NCBI RefSeq assembly: GCF_041020765.1
Contig: NZ_JBEUEJ010000013.1
DNA: 64,000 bases
Source: Kineococcus terrestris
GTDB lineage: Bacteria > Actinomycetota > Actinomycetes > Actinomycetales > Kineococcaceae
Reading direction: 5' to 3' (one strand)
The notes under the pieces are model-generated. The model saw only the letters and a list, made by a program, of their open reading frames with translations, ran no database searches and had not been told where the DNA came from. The translations under genes were made by a program, and so were the position numbers. Of the stretch, positions 1-7,125 are shown piece by piece (positions within the stretch are counted from its first letter, which is position 1; each line of letters opens with the position of its first letter).

Positions 1-71
1 GCGTCCTCGCCGTGCTGCGCCACCTCGAGGCCGCCGCCCACCCCGCCCCGCCGTCCCGGAGGACCCCGTGA
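1..71 (+). CDS. C-terminal end of an upstream gene (partial)
   Basis: An open frame entering from the left edge (codons from base 3) ends in TGA at 69-71, giving a 22-residue tail ending SRRTP. The stop overlaps the GTG of the next gene by four bases (GTGA), a common translational coupling arrangement in this window. Too little is present to name a family. The tail contains LRHLEAAA, which could be the end of a helical regulator, but that is a guess. Confidence 0.5.
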   Translation, partial: VLAVLRHLEAAAHPAPPSRRTP

Positions 72-889
72 GCGCCCCCACGCAGCCCCTGACCCTCGAC
101 GTGCCGCCGCGACCGCCGTCGCCGCCGCGGCGCGGGGGAGCCGTGCGCGCGGTCACCGCCGCCGTCGCGGCCGTCCTCGTCGCCGGTGGCGCGCTCAGCG
201 TCCTGGGGTCGATGACGGCCGTGCGCGAGCAGCGCACCGACACCTTCCCCGGGCCCGTCACCGCCGTCGTCGTCAGCACCGGCACGGGCGACGTGCAGGT
301 GGCCGCGGGCGGCGGCGACGGGGCCCGGGTGACGACGACCACCGTCAGCGGCTGGTCGCAGGCCGACGCGCGCGCCGACCTGCGCGACGGCGTGCTGGAC
401 CTGCGCGGCGCCTGCTCGCACGGCGGCTGGCCCGGCCGCTGCTCCACCGACTTCGACGTCGTCGTGCCCGCCGGGGTCCGGGTGAGCCTGGACACCGGTA
501 CGGGCGACCAGCGGCTGACGGGGGCGTTCGGCGCCGTCGTCTCCGAGGCCGGCACGGGGAGCGTGCGCTGGAGCGGCGCCGACGGCGGCCGCCTCGACAT
601 CGAGGCCGGCACGGGCTCCGTCACCGTCACCGGCGCGCTGGACGACGTGCGCGTGGACGCCGGCACGGGCGACGTGCGCCTGGAGCTGGACGCCGCGCCG
701 GGCAGCGTCGACGTGCGCACCAGCACCGGCGACGCCGACGTGCTGGTCCCCGACGACGGCACCGCCTACGCGGCCGAGGTCAGCGCCGGGACCGGCGGCG
801 AGCGCGTCGACGTGCCCGTCGACCCCTCCGCCGACCGCCGCGTCCTCGTCAGCACCGGCACCGGCGACGCCCGCCTCTCCCACCGCTGA
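68..889 (+). CDS. Membrane-anchored DUF4097-like beta-repeat protein
   Basis: A 273-residue protein with a proline-rich cytoplasmic N-terminus, one membrane segment at about residues 27-50 (AVTAAVAAVLVAGGALSVLG) and an exported repeat domain. That domain carries about eight degenerate turns with the core GTGD, GTGS or GTGG (for example STGTGDVQV, EAGTGSVRW, DAGTGDVRL, STGTGDARL), each separated by about 20-30 residues. This is the pattern of DUF4097/DUF2807-type putative adhesin domains, which fold as right-handed beta-helices. Two cysteines (GACSHGG and GRCSTD) could form a disulfide outside the cell. The GTG start overlaps the previous stop and follows GGAGGA. Such proteins often sit downstream of a small regulator in an envelope-stress type pair. 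The actual role is unknown. Confidence 0.75.
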   Translation: MSAPTQPLTLDVPPRPPSPPRRGGAVRAVTAAVAAVLVAGGALSVLGSMTAVREQRTDTFPGPVTAVVVSTGTGDVQVAAGGGDGARVTTTTVSGWSQADARADLRDGVLDLRGACSHGGWPGRCSTDFDVVVPAGVRVSLDTGTGDQRLTGAFGAVVSEAGTGSVRWSGADGGRLDIEAGTGSVTVTGALDDVRVDAGTGDVRLELDAAPGSVDVRTSTGDADVLVPDDGTAYAAEVSAGTGGERVDVPVDPSADRRVLVSTGTGDARLSHR

Positions 890-983
890 GCCCGCCGCTG
901 AGGCCACCCCTGAGCCCACCGCTGGCCCCCGGCCGCGCCTGTGGGACGGTGGCGCCCCGCACGGCCGACGAGGGGAGCCCGCC

Positions 984-2099
984 GTGAGCCGACGCTCACC
1001 GCTGCACGACGTCCACACCGAGCTCGGAGCGGCCTTCACCGACTTCGCCGGCTGGTCGATGCCCGTGCGCTACGCCTCCGACCTCGCCGAGCACCGCGCG
1101 GTGCGCGCCACCGCCGGCGTCTTCGACCTGTCCCACATGGGCGAGCTGCGCGTCAGCGGCCCCGGCGCCGGCGCGGCCCTGGACGCCACCCTCGTCGGGC
1201 GGCCCTCCGGCATGGCCGTGCGCCGCGCCGCCTACGGGATGCTCACCGCCGAGGACGGCGGCGTGGTCGACGACCTCGTCACCTACCGCACCGGCGAGGA
1301 GGACTTCCTCGTCGTCGCCAACGCCTCCAACGTCGACGCCGTCGCCGCCGCGCTGCGCGAGCGCGCCGCCGGCCACGACGCCCGCGTCACCGACGAGACC
1401 GCTGCGACCGCGCTGGTGGCCGTGCAGGGGCCGACGTCCGCGCTCGCCGTCGGCGAGGTCGTCGAGCTGGCCGACGGCGGCGACCTGGCGGACCTGCGCT
1501 ACTACCGCTGCGCGCCCGCCCGGCTGCGCACCGCCGACGGCGCGCTGGACGTCCTGCTGGCGCGCACCGGCTACACCGGCGAGGACGGGTTCGAGGTCTT
1601 CGCGCCCGCCGAGCGCGCCGTCGAGGCCTGGTCGGCGCTGCTGGCCGCCGGCCGCGCCCACGACGCCGTCCCCTGCGGGCTGGCGTGCCGGGACACCCTG
1701 CGCCTGGAGGCCGGCATGCCCCTGTACGGGCACGAGCTGACCCGCGGGGTCGACCCCTACGCGGCGCGCCTGGGCCGCGTGGTGAAGCTGGACAAGCCCG
1801 ACGGCTTCCCCGGCCGCGAGGCGCTGGAGCGCCTCGCGGGCACTACGCCGCAGCGCCTGCTGGTGGGCCTGCGCGGTGAGGGCCGGCGCGCGCCGCGCCA
1901 GGGCTACGACGTCCTGGCCGGCGACGAGGTGGTCGGCGTCGTCACCAGCGGCGCGCTGTCCCCGACGCTGGGTCACCCCGTCGCCATGGCGTACGTCGAC
2001 ACCGCCCGCAGCGACGTCGGGACGGCGCTGGCGGTGGACGTGCGGGGTCGCCCCGAGCCCGTCGAGGTCGTCGAGCTGCCCTTCTACCGCCGTTCCTGA
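984..2099 (+). CDS. gcvT: Aminomethyltransferase, glycine cleavage T protein
   Basis: The T protein transfers the aminomethyl carbon of glycine from the lipoylated H protein to tetrahydrofolate, releasing ammonia and forming 5,10-methylene-THF in the cytoplasm. The 371-residue length is normal. The N-terminus SPLHDVHTELGAAFTDFAGW and the motif DLSHMGELRVSGP match the family. GGVVDDLVTYR near residue 95 holds the conserved catalytic Asp, and RTGYTGEDGFEVF is the usual folate-site stretch. The C-terminal GcvT_C barrel runs from about residue 290 (RRAPRQGYDV, VTSGALSPTLGHPVAMAYV). The GTG start follows GAGGGGAGC. No gcvH or gcvP is adjacent, so it is a single-gene unit. No glycine riboswitch was seen upstream. 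A YgfZ-type folate protein is less likely because the catalytic region is intact. Confidence 0.93.
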   Translation: MSRRSPLHDVHTELGAAFTDFAGWSMPVRYASDLAEHRAVRATAGVFDLSHMGELRVSGPGAGAALDATLVGRPSGMAVRRAAYGMLTAEDGGVVDDLVTYRTGEEDFLVVANASNVDAVAAALRERAAGHDARVTDETAATALVAVQGPTSALAVGEVVELADGGDLADLRYYRCAPARLRTADGALDVLLARTGYTGEDGFEVFAPAERAVEAWSALLAAGRAHDAVPCGLACRDTLRLEAGMPLYGHELTRGVDPYAARLGRVVKLDKPDGFPGREALERLAGTTPQRLLVGLRGEGRRAPRQGYDVLAGDEVVGVVTSGALSPTLGHPVAMAYVDTARSDVGTALAVDVRGRPEPVEVVELPFYRRS

Positions 2100-2111
2100 G
2101 GCCGGGCGGGC

Positions 2112-2672
2112 TCAGGCGGAGCGGCGCAGGGCCTCGACGACGGCGGAGCGGGCGCTGTCGGCGTCCAGGGGCACGCCCGTGGCCGCCAGGGCGTCCCGCG
2201 CCCGGCCGCCCGGCGCGCGCAGCAGGCCGAGCAGCAGGTGTTCCGTGCCGATGTAGTTGTGCCGCAGGTCCAGCGCGGCCCGCAGCGACTCCTCCAGAGC
2301 CTTCTTCGCGGGGCGGGTGAACGGGAGGTGCCCGGTCAGCCGGCCGAGCAGGCCGCGGCGGCGGCCGGCGGGCCGCTCGAGCGCGCCGGGGCCGAACACC
2401 TCCTCCGCCCGCCGGCGCACGGCGTCCAGGTCCACGCCCAGGGCGCGCAGCGCCTCGGCGTCCTCCTGCGGCCCCCCGCGCTGCGCCAACCGCTCGCGCA
2501 GGCGGCCGGGGTCGGCGCCCGCGGCGCGCAGGACGTCGGCGCCGACACCGCCGACGTGCAGCAGGGCCAGCAGCAGGTGGTCGTCGCCGACCTCCCGGTG
2601 GCCGAGCTCGCGGGCGACCTCCTGGGCGTCGACGACGGCGGCGCGGGCCCGCCGGGTGAAGCGCTCGAACAC
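2112..2672 (-). CDS. Stand-alone Clp N-terminal (R) domain protein
   Basis: A 186-residue protein made only of two Clp_N repeats, like the first 150 residues of ClpC/ClpA but with no AAA+ module. Repeat one begins MFERFTRRARAAVVDAQEVARELGHREVGDDHLLLALLH, close to the canonical ClpC N-terminus. Repeat two begins near residue 115 (FTRPAKKALEESLRAALDLRHNYIGTEHLLLGLL). In ClpC this domain binds adaptors and phospho-arginine substrates. A free copy could act as an adaptor, a decoy or a sensor, which is inference. It lies 27 bases downstream of a 75-residue HTH gene on the same strand, and the pair probably forms an operon. ATG start with GAGGA just upstream. Confidence 0.88.
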   Translation of the reverse strand: MFERFTRRARAAVVDAQEVARELGHREVGDDHLLLALLHVGGVGADVLRAAGADPGRLRERLAQRGGPQEDAEALRALGVDLDAVRRRAEEVFGPGALERPAGRRRGLLGRLTGHLPFTRPAKKALEESLRAALDLRHNYIGTEHLLLGLLRAPGGRARDALAATGVPLDADSARSAVVEALRRSA

Positions 2673-2699
2673 GGTGTCCTCCTCGTGGGGCTGGTGGGT

Positions 2700-2927
2700 C
2701 TAGCGGTGATCGGGCCGGTCGTCGCCGGAGTGCTTGCGGTGCACGGCCTGCTTGGACACCCCCAGGCCCGCGGCGATGTCCGCCCAGGACCAGCCGAGGT
2801 CGCGGGCGCGCCGCACCTGCAGGCGCTCGAGCTGCTCGGTCAGGCGCCGCAGCGCGGCGACGGCGCGCAGGCCCACGGCGGGGTCCGGGTCGGTGCCGGC
2901 GGTGACGAGGGGGTCCGGGTCGGCCAT
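2700..2927 (-). CDS. Small helix-turn-helix protein paired with Clp N-domain gene
   Basis: A 75-residue protein with a helical first half (AVAALRRLTEQLERLQVRRAR) and a C-terminal HTH of the form LGWSWADIAAGLGVSKQAVHRKHSG, typical of small actinobacterial HTH proteins encoded next to Clp N-domain genes. The QAVHRKH end of the recognition helix is well conserved in that group. It is probably a transcriptional repressor of its own operon. A set of GTTGAC half-sites (2940-2973) lies immediately upstream. It reads into the Clp N-domain gene 27 bases later. Substrate or signal unknown. Confidence 0.72.
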   Translation of the reverse strand: MADPDPLVTAGTDPDPAVGLRAVAALRRLTEQLERLQVRRARDLGWSWADIAAGLGVSKQAVHRKHSGDDRPDHR

Positions 2928-2939
2928 GCGTCATCATGT

Positions 2940-2973
2940 GTTGACGGCCCGGCATCTGTCAACACTTGTTGAC
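2940..2973. promoter_or_regulatory. Candidate operator: three GTTGAC half-sites between divergent genes
   Basis: GTTGAC occurs at 2940-2945 and 2968-2973, and its complement GTCAAC at 2958-2963. The last two form an inverted repeat with a 4-base spacer (GTCAAC-ACTT-GTTGAC), and the first is a direct repeat of the right half, 28 bases away. The block lies 13-46 bases upstream of the small HTH gene start and 52-85 bases upstream of the divergent SCP2-like gene. Autoregulation by the HTH protein is inferred. GTTGAC also resembles a -35 TTGAC element. Confidence 0.5.
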
Positions 2974-3024
2974 GGTCGCGCCGGTGCGGGAGCGGCGCGC
3001 CCGGGCCGGTGCGAGCATCGGCGC

Positions 3025-3441
3025 GTGCCACCCCGCCGCCGCACCGACCCCGCCGCCGGCCGCGAGGCCCTGGACGCGGCGCTCGCCGCCCTCGACGCCG
3101 GCCGGGTCGCGCCCCGGCCGGTCCTCGCCACCGCCGTGCGCTGGTCGCTGGAGGAGCTGGCCGAGCGCCACCCCGGCCGCAGCGTGGAGGTGCGCGTGCC
3201 GCCGTTCGCCGCCGTCCAGGTCCTCGAGGGCCCCCGGCACACCCGCGGCACCCCGCCGGCCGTCGTGGAGGTCGACCCCGCCACCTGGCTGCGCCTGGCC
3301 GCCGGCCGCGAGGGGTTCGAGGCGGCCCGCGCCGCCGGGCGGGTGCGGGCCAGCGGCGTGCGCGCCGACCTCAGCGGCCTGCTGCCGCTGGTACCCGGCC
3401 CGGCGGCACCGGCCGGCGACGACGTACCGTCGTCGCCGTGA
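3025..3441 (+). CDS. SCP2-like sterol carrier family protein
   Basis: A 138-residue protein resembling the short SCP2-type (sterol carrier) domain that actinobacteria carry beside purF. A helical N-terminus (AALDAALAALDAGRVAPRPVLATAVRWSLEELA) precedes a beta-sheet lipid-binding core with VEVRVPPFAAVQVLEG and the typical PAVVEVDPATWLRLAAGR segment. Its ligand is unknown and no catalytic residues are expected. The GTG at 3025 gives a normal family length; the frame stays open further upstream but runs through the divergent promoter. The stop overlaps the GTG of the next gene (GTGA), so the two are probably cotranscribed with purF-purM downstream. Confidence 0.75.
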   Translation: MPPRRRTDPAAGREALDAALAALDAGRVAPRPVLATAVRWSLEELAERHPGRSVEVRVPPFAAVQVLEGPRHTRGTPPAVVEVDPATWLRLAAGREGFEAARAAGRVRASGVRADLSGLLPLVPGPAAPAGDDVPSSP

Positions 3442-3908
3442 GCGAGTCCCAGCGCGAGCCCCGCGACCCGGCCACCGGCGGCACCGCCACCGGGGACGAC
3501 GCCGTCGAGGTCGTCCCCGCCGGTGAGCCCGCCACCGGGGCGGCGGTCACCGGCGCGACGGCCGCGAGCACGACGCCCGCGGACGCGACCTCCGCCGGCC
3601 CCGCCGCGGAGGAGGCCCCGGACGCGGCCCCCGACGACCCCGAGACCACCCGGTTCGTCGAGGTCACCCGCCGCCGCGCGCCCCGCTACCGCTCGTTCGT
3701 CCTGACGGGCGTGGTCCTCGCCTTCCTCGTGTCGGCCGTCGTCGCCGTCGTCACGCCCGCGCAGGCCGGGTACTCCCAGCAGTCCCTGTTCGGGTACCTG
3801 TTCGTCTCCCTGGGCATCCTGCTGGCGCTGCTCGGCGGCCTGGCGGCGGTCCTGCTCGAGCGCCGCCGCACCCCGCGCGGGGCCTCCCGCCGCTCGCGCC
3901 GGAGCTGA
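3438..3908 (+). CDS. Two-helix membrane protein of the purF neighbourhood
   Basis: A 156-residue protein. Residues 1-75 are low-complexity (Ala, Thr, Pro, Asp and Glu rich, probably disordered). Then TRRRAPRYRSF leads into two membrane helices at about 82-105 (FVLTGVVLAFLVSAVVAVV) and 115-140 (LFGYLFVSLGILLALLGGLAAVLL), and the tail is strongly basic (ERRRTPRGASRRSRRS). The charge pattern puts both ends in the cytoplasm. It overlaps the SCP2-like stop by four bases and precedes purF by 66 bases. No function is known to me; conservation beside purF is typical of actinobacteria. Confidence 0.65.
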   Translation: MSESQREPRDPATGGTATGDDAVEVVPAGEPATGAAVTGATAASTTPADATSAGPAAEEAPDAAPDDPETTRFVEVTRRRAPRYRSFVLTGVVLAFLVSAVVAVVTPAQAGYSQQSLFGYLFVSLGILLALLGGLAAVLLERRRTPRGASRRSRRS

Positions 3909-3974
3909 ACCGCGAGGGGGCCGCCGGGGGGCCGGGCGACCGGCCGGCCCGGGCGCGTGTGCCACACTCGAGTG

Positions 3975-5516
3975 GTGGCCCGCGGTGACGGACGTCTGAA
4001 CCACGACCTGCTCCCCGGCGAGAAGGGGCCCCAGGACGCCTGCGGCGTCTTCGGCGTGTGGGCACCCGGCGAGGACGTGTCCAAGCTCGCCTTCTACGGG
4101 CTGTACGCCCTGCAGCACCGCGGCCAGGAGGCCGCCGGCATCGCCGTGAGCAACGGCGAGCAGATCCTCGTCTTCAAGGACGTCGGCCTGGTCTCCCAGG
4201 TGTTCGACGAGGCGGCGCTGGAGTCGCTGCAGGGCCACATCGCCGTCGGCCACGCGCGCTACTCCACCACCGGCGGCAGCACGTGGGAGAACGCCCAGCC
4301 GACGCTCGGCGACACCGCCGGCGGCACCGTGGCCCTCGCCCACAACGGCAACCTCACCAACTCCTTCGAGCTGCGCGAGCTGCTGGCCGACCGCCAGGCC
4401 GGCCGCCCGCGCGCCACGACGTGGCGCGCCTCGCGCACCGAGCTGGCGCGCGGCAACACCACCGACACCGCCATCCTCACCGCGCTGTTCGCCGGCGACC
4501 CCGACCACACCCTCGAGGCGACCGCGCTGGAGGTCCTGCCGCACGCGCAGGGCGCCTTCAGCCTCGTGTTCATGGACGAGGACACCCTGTACGCCGCTCG
4601 CGACCCGCACGGCATCCGCCCGCTGGTCCTGGGCCGCCTCGACCGCGGCTGGGTGGTGGCCTCCGAGACGGCGGCGCTGGACATCGTCGGCGCCAGCTTC
4701 GTGCGCGAGGTCGAGCCCGGTGAGCTCATCGCGGTCGACGCCGACGGCCTGCGCTCCAGCCGCTTCGCGCCGGCCCAGCCCAAGGGCTGCGTCTTCGAGT
4801 ACGTCTACCTGGCCCGCCCCGACACCAGCATCAACGGCAAGGTGGTGCAGGAGGCGCGCGTGGAGATGGGCCGCACCCTGGCCCGCGAGCACCCCGTCGA
4901 GGCCGACCTGGTCATCCCGACGCCGGAGTCCGGCACGCCCGCCGCGATCGGCTACGCGGAGGAGTCCGGCATCCCCTACGGGCAGGGCCTGGTCAAGAAC
5001 TCCTACGTGGGCCGCACGTTCATCCAGCCCAGCCAGACCATCCGCCAGCTCGGCATCCGGCTCAAGCTGAACCCGCTCAAGCACGTCGTGCAGGGCAAGC
5101 GGCTCGTCGTCGTCGACGACTCGATCGTGCGCGGCAACACCCAGCGCGCCCTCATCCGGATGCTGCGCGAGGCCGGCGCCGCCGAGGTCCACGTGCGGAT
5201 CAGCTCCCCGCCGGTGACGTGGCCGTGCTTCTACGGCATCGACTTCGCCACCCGGGCCGAGCTCATCGCCACGGGCCTGGGCGTGGACGACGTGCGCCAG
5301 AGCATCGGCGCGGACTCCCTGGGCTACATCTCCACCGAGGGGATGATCGCCGCGACCGACCAGCCCGCCCCGACGCTGTGCACGGCGTGCTTCAGCGGCA
5401 GCTACCCGGTGCCGCTGCCCGACGTGGACCGCCTGGGCAAGCACGCGCTGGAGGCGCCGCGCATCCCGATCACGCCCGTGGTCTCCTCGCGCGCCACCCG
5501 GGGGGCGCAGCAGTGA
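3975..5516 (+). CDS. purF: Amidophosphoribosyltransferase (glutamine PRPP amidotransferase)
   Basis: PurF makes 5-phosphoribosylamine from PRPP and glutamine, the committed step of purine synthesis. The N-terminal Ntn glutaminase nucleophile is Cys23 of this start (QDACGVFGVW), exposed by removing a short propeptide, as in the Bacillus-type enzyme. The glutaminase motif GHARYSTTGGS follows. The PRPP loop VVVDDSIVRGNT lies near residue 380. The C-terminal CTACFSGSYPVPLP and other cysteines fit the 4Fe-4S type. GTG also occurs at 3957 and 3972; 3975 gives the family-standard N-terminus and places a -10-like CACACT (3963-3968) six bases upstream. A 10-bp palindrome CACTCGAGTG (3965-3974) abuts this start. 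The stop overlaps purM by four bases. Confidence 0.95.
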   Translation: MARGDGRLNHDLLPGEKGPQDACGVFGVWAPGEDVSKLAFYGLYALQHRGQEAAGIAVSNGEQILVFKDVGLVSQVFDEAALESLQGHIAVGHARYSTTGGSTWENAQPTLGDTAGGTVALAHNGNLTNSFELRELLADRQAGRPRATTWRASRTELARGNTTDTAILTALFAGDPDHTLEATALEVLPHAQGAFSLVFMDEDTLYAARDPHGIRPLVLGRLDRGWVVASETAALDIVGASFVREVEPGELIAVDADGLRSSRFAPAQPKGCVFEYVYLARPDTSINGKVVQEARVEMGRTLAREHPVEADLVIPTPESGTPAAIGYAEESGIPYGQGLVKNSYVGRTFIQPSQTIRQLGIRLKLNPLKHVVQGKRLVVVDDSIVRGNTQRALIRMLREAGAAEVHVRISSPPVTWPCFYGIDFATRAELIATGLGVDDVRQSIGADSLGYISTEGMIAATDQPAPTLCTACFSGSYPVPLPDVDRLGKHALEAPRIPITPVVSSRATRGAQQ

Positions 5517-6607
5517 GCGCCCCCGGCACCACCTACGCCGCCGCCGGCGTCGACGTCGTCGCCGGCGACCGCGCCGTGGAGCTGATGAAGGCCTCCGTGG
5601 CCCGCACCCACGGGCCGGGCGTCGTCGGCGGGTTCGGCGGGTTCGCCGGCCTGTACGACGTCAGCGCCCTCAAGGCCTACCGCCGCCCGCTGCTGGCCAC
5701 CAGCACCGACGGCGTGGGCACCAAGGTCGCCGTCGCGCAGGCCGTCGACAAGCACGACACCGTCGGGCAGGACCTCGTCGGCATGGTCGTCGACGACATC
5801 GTCGTGTGCGGCGCGACGCCGCTGTTCATGACCGACTACATCGCCTGCGGCAAGGTCGTGCCCGAGCGCACGGCGGCGCTGGTGGCGGGCATCGCCCGCG
5901 CCTGCGAGGAGGCCGGTGTGGCGCTCGTGGGCGGGGAGACCGCCGAGCACCCCGGCCTGCTGGGCGCCGACGAGTACGACCTGGCCGGCGCGGTGACCGG
6001 CGCGGTCGAGGCCGACGAGCTGCTGGGCGCCGAGCGGGTGCGCGCCGGCGACGTGCTGGTGGCGATGGCCTCCTCGGGCCTGCACTCCAACGGCTACTCG
6101 CTGGTGCGGCGCGTCTTCGCCGACGCCGGCTGGTCCTACGACCGGCACGTGGACGACTTCGGCCGCACGCTGGGCGAGGAGCTGCTGGAGCCGACGCGCC
6201 TGTACGCGCGCCCCGCGCTGGCCGCCGTCGCCGGCGGCGGGGTGCGGGCGATGAGCCACGTCACGGGCGGCGGGCTGGCCGCGAACCTGGCCCGGTGCCT
6301 GCCGGAGGGCGTGACCGCCGAGGTGGACCGCACGACGTGGACGCCGGGCGCGGTGTTCGCCGCCGTCCGCGACCTGGGCCGCGTCCCCGCCGACGACCTG
6401 GAGCGCACCCTGAACCTCGGGGTGGGCATGGTCGCCGTCGTGGCGCCGGACGCGGTGGACCGCGTGGTGGCCGCGCTGGAGGGGGACGGGATCCCGTCGT
6501 GGGTGTGCGGTGAGGTCCGCGAGCGCCGTCCCGAGGACGGGGACAGCAACGGCAAGGGAGTCGCCGGGGGCGTGACCCTGCTGCGGGGTTCCCACCAGGG
6601 GTGGTGA
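5513..6607 (+). CDS. purM: Phosphoribosylformylglycinamidine cyclo-ligase (AIR synthetase)
   Basis: PurM closes FGAM to AIR using ATP, in step five of purine biosynthesis. The 364-residue product has the AIRS family ATP-loop region near residue 20 (HGPGVVGGFGGFAGLYD), the LLATSTDGVGTK motif, and DLVGMVVDDIVVCGATPLFMTDYIACGK. The C-terminal AIRS_C domain starts near residue 180 (LVAMASSGLHSNGYSLVR) and includes MSHVTGGGLAANLAR. The GTG start overlaps the purF stop by four bases (GTGA), so the two genes are translationally coupled. An extra C-terminal tail (SNGKGVAGGVTLLRGSHQGW) follows the core domain. Confidence 0.95.
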   Translation: MSAPGTTYAAAGVDVVAGDRAVELMKASVARTHGPGVVGGFGGFAGLYDVSALKAYRRPLLATSTDGVGTKVAVAQAVDKHDTVGQDLVGMVVDDIVVCGATPLFMTDYIACGKVVPERTAALVAGIARACEEAGVALVGGETAEHPGLLGADEYDLAGAVTGAVEADELLGAERVRAGDVLVAMASSGLHSNGYSLVRRVFADAGWSYDRHVDDFGRTLGEELLEPTRLYARPALAAVAGGGVRAMSHVTGGGLAANLARCLPEGVTAEVDRTTWTPGAVFAAVRDLGRVPADDLERTLNLGVGMVAVVAPDAVDRVVAALEGDGIPSWVCGEVRERRPEDGDSNGKGVAGGVTLLRGSHQGW

Positions 6608-6676
6608 CACCTCAGCGCGAGGCCGCGCGCCCGACGACTCCCGAGCGGTGGATCGTCCTGCCGGAGACCGGAGGGG

Positions 6677-6913
6677 TCAGGCGCGATGCTTGGTCGCCCA
6701 GTCCTCGTAGTCGTCCTCGGCGGAGTACTGCGACCAGTCCTCGTCGGACTGCTCGTCGTCCGTCTCCGGCACCGGAGGAGCCGGGGGCCCCTGGCGGTAC
6801 GGGTCAGGCCCGTGCAGCTCGCGTTGCAGCGCGTTGTAGTCGGTCTGCGGGCTGAAGTACTTCAGCTGCCGAGCGACCTTCGTCTGCTTGGCCTTCTGAC
6901 GGCCGCGCCCCAT
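6677..6913 (-). CDS. DUF3073 family small protein
   Basis: A 78-residue protein beginning MGRGRQKAKQTKVARQLKYF, the diagnostic start of DUF3073, an actinobacterial family often found beside purM. The N-terminal half is very basic and probably binds nucleic acid or ribosomes (inference). The C-terminal half is acidic (EDWSQYSAEDDYEDWATKHR). ATG start behind CGAGGGGG. A TACCGT hexamer read on this strand at 6991-6996 is a candidate -10, giving a leader of about 70 bases. Convergent with purM. Function unknown. Confidence 0.9.
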   Translation of the reverse strand: MGRGRQKAKQTKVARQLKYFSPQTDYNALQRELHGPDPYRQGPPAPPVPETDDEQSDEDWSQYSAEDDYEDWATKHRA

Positions 6914-7112
6914 GGCGTCGACCCCCTCGCGCGTCGGCCGGGGCAGGCTGAGCGCGCCCCGGAGTCACTGTCATCTCTCCGTGCCCTCAACGGTACATGC
7001 CCGCGAGAGCTTCCGGCATCCCGGTCGCGGTGCACCGGCCCGGACGGAGCACCGCCCCCGTGTGGCGTGCGTCACTCGCGCGTCCGCGGTCGGTGCGCCC
7101 GCGGCCGTCTGG

Positions 7113-7118
7113 TTGGCT
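7113..7118 (+). promoter_or_regulatory. Candidate -10 (TTGGCT) of xylulokinase gene, leaderless geometry
   Basis: TTGGCT ends seven bases before the ATG at 7126, with no purine-rich RBS between them. The same spacing recurs at many starts in this window, which suggests that transcription begins at the start codon. Confidence 0.45.
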
Positions 7119-7125
7119 GTGCGCC

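Noticed and set aside
890..983. Glycine riboswitch before gcvT
   Set aside because: Only 94 bases separate the genes and no tandem aptamer core was seen.
2934..5444. An 836-codon minus-strand frame over purF
   Set aside because: Long open shadow frames are expected at 75% GC. The plus strand holds an intact PurF.
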